Source of the DNA: Draconibacterium orientale
GTDB taxonomy: Bacteria > Bacteroidota > Bacteroidia > Bacteroidales > UBA12170
DNA: 54,570 bases
Reading direction: 5' to 3'
Assembly: GCA_020718205.1 (NCBI GenBank)
Contig: DYSN01000011.1
Coordinates: 1 to 54,570 of the forward strand
Shown: one piece after another, positions 34,011-42,949 of the stretch
Numbering within the stretch: the first letter of the stretch is position 1
Layout: each line of letters starts with the position of its first letter
Made by a program: the position numbers and the translations under genes
The notes under the pieces: generated by a model
What the model was told of the DNA's origin: nothing
Database searches by the model: none
What the model saw: the letters and a program-made list of their open reading frames with translations, nothing else

Positions 34011-35705
34011 TTACTTGCTTATTTTTGAGTTGGTTATAGCCAGGATTTCGGTTTCCAGTTCAATGGCTTTTTGCTCTATGGCGACACCATCCTGCAATTT
34101 CTGCAACACATATACTTTGTCATTAAGGCCTGAAGCGTTTATTTTTACGTTCAGAAATGCTCCCAATATTGCCGAGCGCGCGCAAAGTGCTCCCACACCA
34201 GCATCGGAAACAGAATTTGGGTTGCCATATTCTGCCATTGCTTTGATAATCTGCATGCTGGCCAATGATTTTTCCATGACCATAAAAGGAACTTCAATGG
34301 CATATTTCGATGCTTCATCTATAGCTTTCTGACGGATATTTTTTTCATCGTCGCTACCTTTTGCAAGTTTCATAGCGTCCATTATTCGGTTAAAAGCACG
34401 AGTATCTTCGTCAACAAGTTTCAATAAATCGTATTTAAGCTTTTGACCTTGTTCTGCCTGTTCCGAGAACTTCTCCCACTGGTCTTCCCATTGAGCACCA
34501 GGTTTATGAGCCGATAAATTAGCCACCATGGTGCCCAGAGAAATGCCTAATGCACCTACATAGGCCGAAATACTTCCTCCTCCGGGGGCAGGTGATTCGC
34601 TGGCTGTTTCATTGGCAAATTCTTTTAGGGTTAAGTCAATAAGTGCTTTTTGTGATTGATCTTCAATAAGATATTCAATTATATTTTTGCGTGGATCAAA
34701 AGGTTTTAAATCATTAAGCCCCATAGATTTTACCGCAATTTTAATCAATTCTTCGTGGCTCACACCCAAGGATCGCTGTTGTTTTCTAAGAAAATATTTA
34801 CCTGCATCGAGCATGGCCTGAAGCGGAATTACGCCCACAAGCTCCGATCCGGTAACTCTGATTCCTCGGTCGAGTGCTTTTTGAAATACTTCGTCAAAGG
34901 CTATATGTACCGGAGTGATGCTAATATCAGTCAGGTTCATTGAAATCTGGGCAATTCCATATTCTTCAATGTACCAGCCTATTGCTTTAACGGCCTTCAA
35001 AGTCCCCGGAATCATCACTTTATTTCCTTTTTCATCGGTTACTATTTTGCCTGTGATGGGGTGACCTTCGCGCATTTCCCTGCCTCTTTCTCTCACATCA
35101 TATGCAATAGCATTGGCTCTGCGGGTGGAGGTGGTATTAAGGTTTACATTGAAAGCAACAAGAAAATTGCGAGCACTTATAGCGGTTGCGCCTGTTTTAG
35201 GCACAAACACAGCAGGACCAAAATCAGGCTTCCATTTTTCTTCCCTGAGCTTCTTTTCGAGTCCTTCATACTCTCCCGATCGCACGGTGGCCAGGTTCTT
35301 ACGCTCTGGCGAAAAGGCAGCGAATTCGTAGCAATATACAGGGTACTCTAACTCCGTACCAACTCTTTTGGCCAGCCGGTGAGCAAAAACCACTGTTTCT
35401 TCCATAGTAATATTCGAAACCGGCACCAGTGGACAAACATCGGTTGCACCAAAACGTGGATGGGCACCCTGATGTTTCGACATATCAATGAGTTCACTGG
35501 CTTTTTTCATTCCCCTAAAAGCTGCTTCGAGTACAGGCTCAGGTTCACCAACAAAAGTAACAACGGTTCTGTTGGTTGCAGCACCCGGGTCAACATCTAA
35601 GAGTTTTATGCCATCAACACTTTCTATGGCGTCGGTTATTTGTTTTATAATATCTAAATCGCGCCCTTCGGAAAAATTTGGGACACACTCAATAAGTTGT
35701 TTCAT
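34011..35705 (-). CDS. ftcD: Glutamate formimidoyltransferase / formimidoyl-THF cyclodeaminase
   Basis: The bifunctional enzyme moves the formimino group of formiminoglutamate to tetrahydrofolate and then releases ammonia to give methenyl-THF, linking histidine breakdown to one-carbon metabolism. The formiminotransferase half (about 1-330) has the catalytic His82 in HQGAHPRFGATD. The cyclodeaminase half (about 360-564) has the glycine-rich SPAPGGGSISAYVGALG. The 564 residues match the mammalian and Bacteroidota fused form. No hutH, hutU or hutI lies nearby. It overlaps the upstream acyltransferase gene by 4 nt. Confidence 0.93.
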   Translation of the reverse strand: MKQLIECVPNFSEGRDLDIIKQITDAIESVDGIKLLDVDPGAATNRTVVTFVGEPEPVLEAAFRGMKKASELIDMSKHQGAHPRFGATDVCPLVPVSNITMEETVVFAHRLAKRVGTELEYPVYCYEFAAFSPERKNLATVRSGEYEGLEKKLREEKWKPDFGPAVFVPKTGATAISARNFLVAFNVNLNTTSTRRANAIAYDVRERGREMREGHPITGKIVTDEKGNKVMIPGTLKAVKAIGWYIEEYGIAQISMNLTDISITPVHIAFDEVFQKALDRGIRVTGSELVGVIPLQAMLDAGKYFLRKQQRSLGVSHEELIKIAVKSMGLNDLKPFDPRKNIIEYLIEDQSQKALIDLTLKEFANETASESPAPGGGSISAYVGALGISLGTMVANLSAHKPGAQWEDQWEKFSEQAEQGQKLKYDLLKLVDEDTRAFNRIMDAMKLAKGSDDEKNIRQKAIDEASKYAIEVPFMVMEKSLASMQIIKAMAEYGNPNSVSDAGVGALCARSAILGAFLNVKINASGLNDKVYVLQKLQDGVAIEQKAIELETEILAITNSKISK

Positions 35706-36880
35706 AAATTATTGTTTTCAAGTTGGTTAATTACAGGATTTGAATAGATATTCAATAAAATACGATTAAAAATCGCAAACCCTTTTTTATCTTTTCTTGT
35801 TTTTAATATTTGGTTGATGTGTTCAGTGAAACGGCTTTTTTCCCAGGCGTTATATCTGTCGCCATATTTGTTGGTATTGTGAATTAAGTCGTATGCAATA
35901 TAATTTCCAGGGAACAGTTTAAAATGTTGGTGTATTTCTTTGTCAATATATTCGCTTAATTCTTTGAAGTGATCCTGGATTTTATCCGTTGAAAAGGCCA
36001 GATCCGATCTCTTAATGGGTTGGCCAAAAGCCAGATGAACTCTTCCCTTTTGTTGGGTTATACCTGTAATGATGCTTTTCATATCTTCGGTTCCATCTTT
36101 TTTATAGGTTCCGGTGAGCTCAATTTCTGATAATTCTGCCGCTTTAAGTGCATCGCAACTTTCAAATTCATAGGAAATGCTAACCGGGACAATTTTCAAA
36201 CTGAGCAGATACCCAATTTTGTCGCCTTCGCAATCCATCGAAATCATTTTTAAAACCCCTGGATTGGTTTTGTCGTTGCCGTCTTTGGTGCGCCCTTCCC
36301 GGTGACTAATCCAAATCGACATTTTTTTCTCGTTCAAAACAAACCTTATATAACGCGAAAGCAATTTAGATGCGGTAATCATTTCGCGGGTTGGAAGGTT
36401 CCGTTGTACAATAAAATTTTGATTCAGTTTAACAATGTCAGTTACAAGCTGCGAGGTTAATAGGTTGTTGCCAATAGCGGTTTCCACAATTTTAAATTCA
36501 TTCTGATATAAAACATAGAAAAGTATTGAACTATCCAAAACGATGTCGCGGTGGTTGGAAATGAACAAATAATTTTCTTCGCGGTCAATATTTTCTAATC
36601 CACTCACAGTAAAAAAATCCATGCTTCGGTCAATGGCAGCCTTGGTTGCAGGAAAAATAAACTGCTCCTGAAATGCCAGGGTAGTCTTGATTTTGCTTAA
36701 TTTCTTTTGAAAAGTATCGGCAGTCCAACTGGGGTATACATGATTTGCTAATTTTTGAAAAACTGTGCTATCCTTATAGATAGACAATACATCGGATACC
36801 TCTTGATCCAAATAAGGTCTTATTGAGTTGAAATCTTCCACTTTTTTTGTTTGCAAATTAATGAAAAAAATGGCATTCAA
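35702..36880 (-). CDS. PlsB/PlsC-like glycerolipid acyltransferase
   Basis: The protein (392 residues from the first possible start) has an acyltransferase domain from about residue 85. The catalytic block reads SNHRDIVLDS, which has five residues between His and the last Asp, where PlsC and PlsB have four. The substrate-binding block reads REGRTKDGND. It probably acylates glycerol 3-phosphate or a lysophospholipid at the membrane. No in-frame ATG is near; candidates are TTG 36880 or GTG 36841 (379 residues). A TTAATTTG box at 36851-36858 favours the latter. ftcD overlaps its end. Confidence 0.78.
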   Translation of the reverse strand: MNAIFFINLQTKKVEDFNSIRPYLDQEVSDVLSIYKDSTVFQKLANHVYPSWTADTFQKKLSKIKTTLAFQEQFIFPATKAAIDRSMDFFTVSGLENIDREENYLFISNHRDIVLDSSILFYVLYQNEFKIVETAIGNNLLTSQLVTDIVKLNQNFIVQRNLPTREMITASKLLSRYIRFVLNEKKMSIWISHREGRTKDGNDKTNPGVLKMISMDCEGDKIGYLLSLKIVPVSISYEFESCDALKAAELSEIELTGTYKKDGTEDMKSIITGITQQKGRVHLAFGQPIKRSDLAFSTDKIQDHFKELSEYIDKEIHQHFKLFPGNYIAYDLIHNTNKYGDRYNAWEKSRFTEHINQILKTRKDKKGFAIFNRILLNIYSNPVINQLENNNL

Positions 36881-37072
36881 TTTTTTGACTACTTTAATTT
36901 TTTATGCAATCATGGCATTCCGACCTTAAGCTCTATTGCCGTTGGTTTTAACTAGATTCAACTTACGGTGTTGCCAATATTTTCTGAATATCATTTTTAC
37001 AAATTCCGGCAATCTCCATAAAACGAAATTAATTTTTTGTTAATTTGGCACCCAATTAAAAAAATTAGGACA

Positions 37073-37909
37073 ATGAGAATAATTGTTGGTATGGACTTCT
37101 CAGTTGGTGCAAAAAATGCATTGAGCTATGCGGTGGATATATCTAAAATTGTCGATGCCGAGATTCAATTGGTATGGGTAGAAGACAATGCTCCGGATAG
37201 GGCAGAGGCTGGTAAAAAGAATGAGGTGCGTCATGATGCGAGATTAGACTTGCAAGAAATGGTTCAATCGGTTCAAAATAAATTCCCCGACCTAAAAATT
37301 AGTTACAAGCAAAAAAAAGGCAAAGTATATCAGGAAATGGCATTTGCAGCAACCAGTTATTCGGCTGATTTAGTCATCATTGGTACCCATGGAATTAACG
37401 GCTTCGAGGAGTTTTGGGTTGGTTCAAATGCCTATAAAATAATATGTTATTGTCCCTGCCCGGTGATTAGTGTTCGCGCCGATTATTCCAAAGGTGGTCT
37501 GATAAGCAAAATAGTTCTGCCCATAGACCACACAGCAGATACCACACAAAAGGTTGCTATGGCTGCACAGCTGGCCAATTATTTCGCCGCCGAGATTGAT
37601 GTTCTCGGAGTTTATGAAAGCAATCTCCCAAGCATTAAAAAGAAAACGGACTCCTTTATCATAAAAACTGAGAATTTTTTATCCACTGCCGAAGTAAAAA
37701 CGAATATTCATTTCTGTAATTCAAATAATATATCATCTTCTGTCGTTAAATATGCCGAGAGTAACGATTCCGATTTAATAGTAATTATGACCGATCAAAA
37801 CAAAGCCAGCATGGACATTATAATTGGCCCAAATTCTCAACATATTATTAATCAATCGTCTATTCCGGTTTTAAGTGTTAAACCCAGCGAAATGAAAACA
37901 TTCCAATGA
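37073..37909 (+). CDS. Universal stress protein, tandem UspA domains
   Basis: The 278-residue product has two Usp domains (about 1-140 and 145-278). The first has the ATP-binding signature G-x2-G-x9-G-S in IGTHGINGFEEFWVGS. The second lacks it (IMTDQNKASMDIIIGPNS), a common asymmetry of tandem Usp proteins. It probably works as a cytoplasmic stress-responsive nucleotide-binding protein. I chose ATG 37073 (MRIIVGMDFS); the frame extends upstream to TTG 37037. It overlaps the SPOR gene by 4 nt, so they are one operon. Confidence 0.88.
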   Translation: MRIIVGMDFSVGAKNALSYAVDISKIVDAEIQLVWVEDNAPDRAEAGKKNEVRHDARLDLQEMVQSVQNKFPDLKISYKQKKGKVYQEMAFAATSYSADLVIIGTHGINGFEEFWVGSNAYKIICYCPCPVISVRADYSKGGLISKIVLPIDHTADTTQKVAMAAQLANYFAAEIDVLGVYESNLPSIKKKTDSFIIKTENFLSTAEVKTNIHFCNSNNISSSVVKYAESNDSDLIVIMTDQNKASMDIIIGPNSQHIINQSSIPVLSVKPSEMKTFQ

Positions 37910-38313
37910 TAAAAATTTTTCTATATTCATCACTATTTATATTGCTATTTTTAGGCCAACAAGTAGTTGCCCAGGACAATTTTTTGGTTCAGGATTATAA
38001 AATTCAAAATTTAATTAATGTCCACAAGGCTGTGAATGCTCAAGATAGCTCCATTGTGGGCTATCGGGTGCAAATATTTTTCGAGAGCGGAAACTACAGC
38101 AAGGAATTGGCCATGAAAACAGCGGGTGATTTTCAGCAAAAATATCCTGAAATTCCTTATTATCTATCATTTAAAGAGCCGTATTTTAGAATTCGGGTTG
38201 GCGATTTCAGAACAATAATCGAGGCAAAAGGGTTTTTGCAAAAAATTATTGCCGATTATCCATCGGCATTTGAAGTTAAAGATAAGATTTATTTTCCGCT
38301 ATTGTTAGATTGA
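37906..38313 (+). CDS. Small secreted SPOR-like domain protein
   Basis: The 135-residue product has a signal peptide (about 1-20, ending VVAQ) followed by a single SPOR-like domain (about 45-130). SPOR elements visible are YRVQIFFESGNYSKELA, YYLSFKEPYFRIRVGDF and the following helix. SPOR domains bind denuded peptidoglycan, so it likely sits in the periplasm or under the outer membrane. Its place between two universal stress genes (4-nt overlaps on both sides of the open frames) is notable. Confidence 0.8.
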   Translation: MIKIFLYSSLFILLFLGQQVVAQDNFLVQDYKIQNLINVHKAVNAQDSSIVGYRVQIFFESGNYSKELAMKTAGDFQQKYPEIPYYLSFKEPYFRIRVGDFRTIIEAKGFLQKIIADYPSAFEVKDKIYFPLLLD

Positions 38314-38354
38314 AAAAAAATATTACTTTTACAGTATCATCAAAAGGCCTATAT

Positions 38355-39200
38355 ATGAAATCAATTGTTGTTGGTATAGACTTTCAAAACCAGTCTTTTG
38401 CTGCAATGAAATTTGCAGTAAATGTTGCCATTAAGGTAAATTGTTATGTAATGCTTGTGTTTGTTAACAAGTACGACAAGTCGAAAGATATATTTCAGCG
38501 TCCCAAGGAGAAAATATACGAAGAAGCCGAAATACGTTTTAATCAACTGATCGATAAATACCACGATTTGCTCGACAGAAACAGATTCAGTTATAAAATA
38601 AGGGAAGGAAAAGTCCCTGAAGAAATTGACCGTCAGGCTATTGAAAGTCGTGCCGAAATGATAGTTATCGGTACCCACGGAAGAACCAATATTAAATTAT
38701 TTGGGTCGTCCATGGCTTTTCAGATTGTAGAGACTGCCTCGGTTCCTGTTGTTACCATTAAAGACGGAGCCCACATCAACCCGAATATTAAAATTATTTT
38801 GGTTCCAATAGATGCAACCCTCGAAAGCCGACAAAAAGTACCATTTACAGTAAGACTTGCAAAGATTTATGATGCCGAAATTCACATGCTTGCTCTTTAT
38901 CACAGCAAAGTAAAAATGATTCAGGAGAATATTATCTCCTATACCAAACAAGCTGCTGAATATATAGAAGGAAGATCAGTGAATTTTGTAGTAAAATCAA
39001 TAGAAACAGACGATGTGGTTCAATCAACCATTGATTATTCCGAAGAGATTGGAGCCGATTTAATATCGAGTATGACCATTCAGGTATCCTCAACATCGAA
39101 TATTTGGAGAGGTAGTTTTTCCGAACAACTTATCGATAAATCACATATTCCTGTGGTTAATATACAGCCTAAAGAGCTGATTTTGACCCAAAGTCGCTAA
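38355..39200 (+). CDS. Universal stress protein, tandem UspA domains
   Basis: The 281-residue product has two Usp domains. The ATP signature in the first is two residues shorter than usual: GTHG is followed by RTNIKLF and then GSS, giving G-x2-G-x7-G-S. The second domain lacks the motif. This may alter nucleotide binding. I chose ATG 38355 (MKSIVVGIDF), which aligns with the first universal stress protein; the frame opens earlier at TTG 38310. It is the last gene of the operon and is followed by a strong terminator. Confidence 0.86.
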   Translation: MKSIVVGIDFQNQSFAAMKFAVNVAIKVNCYVMLVFVNKYDKSKDIFQRPKEKIYEEAEIRFNQLIDKYHDLLDRNRFSYKIREGKVPEEIDRQAIESRAEMIVIGTHGRTNIKLFGSSMAFQIVETASVPVVTIKDGAHINPNIKIILVPIDATLESRQKVPFTVRLAKIYDAEIHMLALYHSKVKMIQENIISYTKQAAEYIEGRSVNFVVKSIETDDVVQSTIDYSEEIGADLISSMTIQVSSTSNIWRGSFSEQLIDKSHIPVVNIQPKELILTQSR

Positions 39201-39203
39201 ATG

Positions 39204-39239
39204 AAAAAAAGCTTTTCTTCTACAGAAAAGCTTTTTTTT
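39204..39239. terminator. Bidirectional terminator after the universal stress operon
   Basis: AAAAAGCTTTTCT and AGAAAAGCTTTTT form a long perfect stem with loop TCTAC at 39219-39223, with A and T runs outside. It sits between the convergent universal stress gene and receiver gene and likely ends both. Confidence 0.9.
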
Positions 39240-39260
39240 ACTTAGAAATTCACTGCTGCG

Positions 39261-39653
39261 CTAGTTCAGATGTTTCCCCATAACTTCCAAAAGCTCCGAA
39301 GTTCTGATGGGTTTAAGGATATAATCATCGCTTCCCGCTGCAAAACTTTTCTCCTTTTCCCCTGCAAATGCATAAGCTGTTTGAGTAATAATCGGGATGT
39401 TTTTCCCTAAATTTTTAATAAGCCTGATGGATTTGTAGCCATTCATAATTGGCATATTAATATCCATTAGTACCAAATCAATTTTTTTTTCCGCTTTACA
39501 GATTTCATAGGCCTCTTTTCCATTTTTAGCCCAAAGAACTTCTATGTTTGTATTTTTGATGGCGTGAACTATAAATTTATAATTATGGTTCACATCCTCC
39601 ACAATTAATACAGTTTTTCCTGCCCAGTCAAATGCAATATTAGAATCTGTCAT
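39261..39653 (-). CDS. Single-domain response regulator
   Basis: The 130-residue product is a lone receiver domain. The acidic pair is Glu19-Asp20 in LIVEDV, the phospho-acceptor is Asp64 in LMDINMP, and Lys is in LKPIRTSEL near the C-terminus. It has no output domain. It resembles the C-terminal receivers of the two hybrid kinases in this window and could be a relay partner, but nothing in the sequence proves pairing. It is a single gene. Confidence 0.9.
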   Translation of the reverse strand: MTDSNIAFDWAGKTVLIVEDVNHNYKFIVHAIKNTNIEVLWAKNGKEAYEICKAEKKIDLVLMDINMPIMNGYKSIRLIKNLGKNIPIITQTAYAFAGEKEKSFAAGSDDYILKPIRTSELLEVMGKHLN

Positions 39654-39800
39654 ACCCTTTATGTTTCCTTAATTTATTAAAGTCAAATCTATGTCTTTTT
39701 TTTCGATTTGTCAACAAAAAAACTAATTTTCTTCCAATAATATGCAACACCAGACGAAAATTTATTTTCAACCCAACTACGCACTCTTTGGTTCGTTTCT

Positions 39801-39813
39801 TGACAATATGTCA
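39801..39813. promoter_or_regulatory. 13-bp palindrome TGACAATATGTCA upstream of htpG
   Basis: TGACA and TGTCA are inverted around ATA. It lies about 100 nt before the htpG ATG and 13 nt before the GG of a possible sigma-54-like element. This is the form expected of a stress operator. Which protein would bind it is not known from this window. Confidence 0.45.
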
Positions 39814-39824
39814 GTCTGATTTCG

Positions 39825-39840
39825 TTGGTATCTTTTTTGA
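39825..39840 (+). promoter_or_regulatory. Possible sigma-54-like -24/-12 element before htpG
   Basis: TTGGTA at 39825-39830 and TTTGA at 39836-39840 keep the GG-N10-G spacing of sigma-54 promoters, with GA in place of GC. Transcription would start near 39851. It is a two-mismatch-level match and no TAnnTTTG box competes with it in this gap. Otherwise the 261-nt gap 39654-39914 holds nothing I recognise. Confidence 0.3.
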
Positions 39841-39914
39841 TTAATAATGCGTGGTTTAAAAGCTAAATGCTTTATACAAAGTATTGTTAACAAGTAATTT
39901 AAAAAGTAGAAAAT

Positions 39915-41822
39915 ATGCAAACAGGTCAAATTAATGTACAAACGGAAAATATTTTTCCAATCATTAAAAAATTTCTTTATTCCGATCACGAGATATTCTT
40001 GAGAGAGTTGGTTTCCAACGCCGTTGATGCTACTCAGAAACTAAAAACCCTTGCATCTGTAGGCAGTGTAAAAGAAGAATTGGGCGATTTAACAATTGAA
40101 ATTATTGCCGATAAAAAGGCCAAAACACTTACCATTCGCGATAGGGGTATTGGTATGACTGCCGAAGAAATTGATAAATATATCAATCAGATTGCCTTCT
40201 CGGGTGCCGAGGAGTTTGTAAAAAAATTCAAAAACAAAAGCGAAGCAGAACAAAATGCCATCATCGGACATTTTGGCCTGGGTTTTTATTCGTCATTTAT
40301 GGTTTCCGATAAAGTTGAAATCTACACCAAAACTTATAAAAAAGGCGGTGCAACCAAGGCGGTTAAATGGGAGTGCGATGGAAGTCCGAACTATACGATA
40401 GAAGAAATAGAAAAAAAAGAAAGAGGAACCGATGTCATATTGCATATCTCCGATGAAGAAAAAGAATTTCTCGAAGACCATAAAATACTTGAGCTTCTCA
40501 ATAAATACAGTAAATTCCTGCCTGTTCCCATTAAATTTGGGAAAGAAAAAAATCAGGAGAAGGTAGAAGGGGAGAAAGATGAAAATGGTAACGATGTTTA
40601 TAAAGAAGTTGAAACAGATCGCATCATCAATAACACCGACCCCATATGGAAAAAGGCTCCTGTTGATTTGAAAGATGAGGATTATAAAAAATTCTACCGG
40701 GAGCTATATCCCTACAATTTTGAAGATCCGCTTTTCAATATTCATTTAAACGTCGATTATCCTTTCAACCTTACCGGAGTTCTCTATTTTCCGAAACTCA
40801 AGAAAAATCTGGAGCTTCAAAAAGATAAAATCCAGCTCTACAGCAATCAGGTTTTTGTCACAGATTCTGTGGAAGGTATTGTACCCGAGTTTCTTACACT
40901 TCTTCACGGAGTTATCGATTCGCCAGATATTCCGCTCAATGTTTCACGTTCCTACTTGCAAAGCGACCGCAATGTGAAGAAAATCTCCAATCATATCACC
41001 AAAAAAGTCGCCGATAAACTGGAAGAAATATTTAAAAACAATCGCGAGGAAATGGAGGCGAAATGGGACGATATTAAGGTTTTCATTGAATATGGAATGA
41101 TTTCGGACGAAAAATTCTATGAAAGAGCACAAAAATTTGCTCTGTTAAAGAATCACGAACAGAAATATTTTACGCTCGAGGAATATCACGAAAAAGTGAA
41201 GGATAGCCAGACCGACAAGAATAAAAAAGTAATCTATTTGTATTCCACCAACAAAGACGAGCAGTATAGCTATATTGAATCTGCCAAAGAAAAAGGGTTT
41301 GATGTTCTTGAAATGGAAGGGGTGCTCGACAATCATTTTATTAATTCTTTGGAGCAAAAACTAACCGATGTTCAATTTAAAAGGGTTGATGCTGAAACTG
41401 CCGAAAAACTAATTGATAAGGATGAAAAAATACCATCCAAGCTCGATGATAAGCAAATTGAAGCATTGAAGCCTGTGATAGAAAAAAACATTGATAAAGT
41501 TAAGTTTTCGGTTGTTTTTGAACCTCTTGGCGAAACCGATGCTCCCATTTTAATAACTCAATCGGAGTTTTTACGCCGAATGAAAGACATGGAAAAGCTG
41601 GGTGGTAGTGGAATGATGGGATTGGGTGGATTTCCCGAAACCTATAATCTTATTGTCAATACCAATCACAATACAATAGTTTCGCTTCAGGAAGAAAAAG
41701 ATGAAACCATCCAACAAGAGAAAATAAAACAAATGTACGATTTGGCTTTATTATCGCAGAGTTTGCTCAAAGGAAAAGACCTTTCAGACTTTATAAAGCG
41801 AAGTTTTAATTTAATGAAATAA
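39915..41822 (+). CDS. htpG: Molecular chaperone HtpG (Hsp90 family)
   Basis: HtpG is the bacterial Hsp90, an ATP-dependent dimeric chaperone in the cytoplasm. The 635-residue length is typical. The N-terminal GHKL ATPase domain shows ELVSNAVDA, DRGIGMT, and GHFGLGFYS; the middle domain has the RGTDVILH and NVSRSYLQSD segments. It is transcribed alone, with a possible sigma-54-like element and a palindrome upstream, and a terminator right after its stop. Confidence 0.96.
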   Translation: MQTGQINVQTENIFPIIKKFLYSDHEIFLRELVSNAVDATQKLKTLASVGSVKEELGDLTIEIIADKKAKTLTIRDRGIGMTAEEIDKYINQIAFSGAEEFVKKFKNKSEAEQNAIIGHFGLGFYSSFMVSDKVEIYTKTYKKGGATKAVKWECDGSPNYTIEEIEKKERGTDVILHISDEEKEFLEDHKILELLNKYSKFLPVPIKFGKEKNQEKVEGEKDENGNDVYKEVETDRIINNTDPIWKKAPVDLKDEDYKKFYRELYPYNFEDPLFNIHLNVDYPFNLTGVLYFPKLKKNLELQKDKIQLYSNQVFVTDSVEGIVPEFLTLLHGVIDSPDIPLNVSRSYLQSDRNVKKISNHITKKVADKLEEIFKNNREEMEAKWDDIKVFIEYGMISDEKFYERAQKFALLKNHEQKYFTLEEYHEKVKDSQTDKNKKVIYLYSTNKDEQYSYIESAKEKGFDVLEMEGVLDNHFINSLEQKLTDVQFKRVDAETAEKLIDKDEKIPSKLDDKQIEALKPVIEKNIDKVKFSVVFEPLGETDAPILITQSEFLRRMKDMEKLGGSGMMGLGGFPETYNLIVNTNHNTIVSLQEEKDETIQQEKIKQMYDLALLSQSLLKGKDLSDFIKRSFNLMK

Positions 41823-41830
41823 CAATTTAT

Positions 41831-41860
41831 AAAGGCTTGTTATATCAGCAGGCCTTTTTT
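41831..41860 (+). terminator. Terminator of htpG
   Basis: AAAGGCTTG at 41831-41839 pairs with CAGGCCTTT at 41849-41857 (one G-U) and is followed by a T run. It overlaps the -33 element of the next promoter. Confidence 0.75.
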
Positions 41861-41868
41861 TATCTTTG
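41837..41868 (+). promoter_or_regulatory. Promoter of the lemA-TPM cluster
   Basis: TTG at 41837-41839 and TATCTTTG at 41861-41868 with a 21-nt spacer. The leader to the lemA ATG at 41905 is about 30 nt. The TTG is inside the stem of the htpG terminator. Confidence 0.6.
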
Positions 41869-41904
41869 ATGACAACAAATTATTAATAACATAAAAAGGA
41901 AAAA

Positions 41905-42495
41905 ATGAAAAAATCGTGGATTATATTAATCGTCGTTGGCGCATTGTTAGTGATGGGCTTTATGTATGTTAAAGGAAAATACAATACAATGGTGGTTGCC
42001 AGTGAGAATGTAGACGCTCAATGGGCTCAAGTTGAAAACGTTTACCAAAGAAGGGCAGACCTGATTCCAAATTTGGTGAGCACTGTGAAAGGCTATGCAG
42101 CACATGAGAAAGAAACCCTCGAAGGAGTGATTGAAGCCAGGTCCAAAGCCACTTCAACTACCATAAACCCCGAAAACCTTGATGCTTCGAGTTTGCAAAA
42201 ATTTCAGGCAGCTCAAGATGGGTTAAGCTCAGCTTTAAGCCGTCTGATGGTAGTGGTGGAAAAATATCCCGATCTTAAAGCCAATCAAAACTTTCTTGAG
42301 CTTCAGGCACAACTCGAAGGAACTGAAAACCGCATTGCTACAGAACGCATGAGATTTAACGAATCGGCTAAAGATTATAATCTTTCCATAAAAATGTTCC
42401 CCAACAACCTGTTTGCCGGTATGTTCGGGTTTGAGAAAAAGGCTTATTTCGAAGCTCAGGCAGGTGCAGATGTTGCTCCAAAAGTAGAATTTTAA
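41905..42495 (+). CDS. lemA: LemA family protein
   Basis: The 196-residue product has one N-terminal membrane helix (about 4-22), then the helical LemA domain: NVDAQWAQVENVYQRRADLIPNLV is almost invariant in the family, and FPNNLFAGMFGFEKKAYFEA closes it. LemA is widespread in bacteria and its role is unclear; it often lies next to TPM-domain or peptidase genes, as here. The start and length are normal. The two TPM genes follow directly. Confidence 0.93.
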   Translation: MKKSWIILIVVGALLVMGFMYVKGKYNTMVVASENVDAQWAQVENVYQRRADLIPNLVSTVKGYAAHEKETLEGVIEARSKATSTTINPENLDASSLQKFQAAQDGLSSALSRLMVVVEKYPDLKANQNFLELQAQLEGTENRIATERMRFNESAKDYNLSIKMFPNNLFAGMFGFEKKAYFEAQAGADVAPKVEF

Positions 42496-42508
42496 TTTGT
42501 CCGAACTC

Positions 42509-42949
42509 ATGGGAACTCAAGCTAAAGATTTTTTTAAGTCAGACGAAAAAGAGCTCATACTTCAAGCCATACGCGAAGCTGAGTTAAATACATCGGGCGA
42601 GATTCGGGTACATATTGAAAACCATTGTAAAACAGAGGTTCTGGATAGAGCCTCTGTTGTTTTCGATCTGCTTAAAATGCAAAAAACCAAAGACAGAAAC
42701 GGAGTGCTTTTTTATTTGGCTGTTAAGGATAGAAAATTTGCAATCATAGGCGACATTGGGATTAATGCTAAAGTTCCGGCCAATTTTTGGGATGAAATCA
42801 AAGGGGGCCTTCAGCAGAATTTTAAAAATGGCGAATTTTCAAAAGGTCTTTCACAAGGAATCCTGCTCGCAGGCCATCAACTTAAACATCATTTCAAGCA
42901 TCAGAAAGACGATGTAAACGAGCTATCAGACGAAATTTCGTTTTCATGA
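42509..42949 (+). CDS. TPM domain protein without signal peptide
   Basis: The 146-residue product is a TPM (TLP18.3/Psb32/MOLO-1) domain: LQAIREAELNTSGEIRVHI at the start, then TKDRNGVLFYLAVKDRKFAIIGD and the FKNGEFSKGLSQGI segment. Other TPM proteins have weak phosphatase or metal-binding activity, but function here is unknown. I chose ATG 42509, 13 nt after the lemA stop; the frame opens at TTG 42497. No signal peptide is visible, unlike its downstream neighbour. Confidence 0.85.
   Translation: MGTQAKDFFKSDEKELILQAIREAELNTSGEIRVHIENHCKTEVLDRASVVFDLLKMQKTKDRNGVLFYLAVKDRKFAIIGDIGINAKVPANFWDEIKGGLQQNFKNGEFSKGLSQGILLAGHQLKHHFKHQKDDVNELSDEISFS

Noticed and set aside
37041-37060. TTTGGCAC upstream of the first universal stress gene as a sigma-54 promoter
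   Set aside because: The base pair GC expected ten bases after GG is missing (AA instead), so only half of the motif is present.
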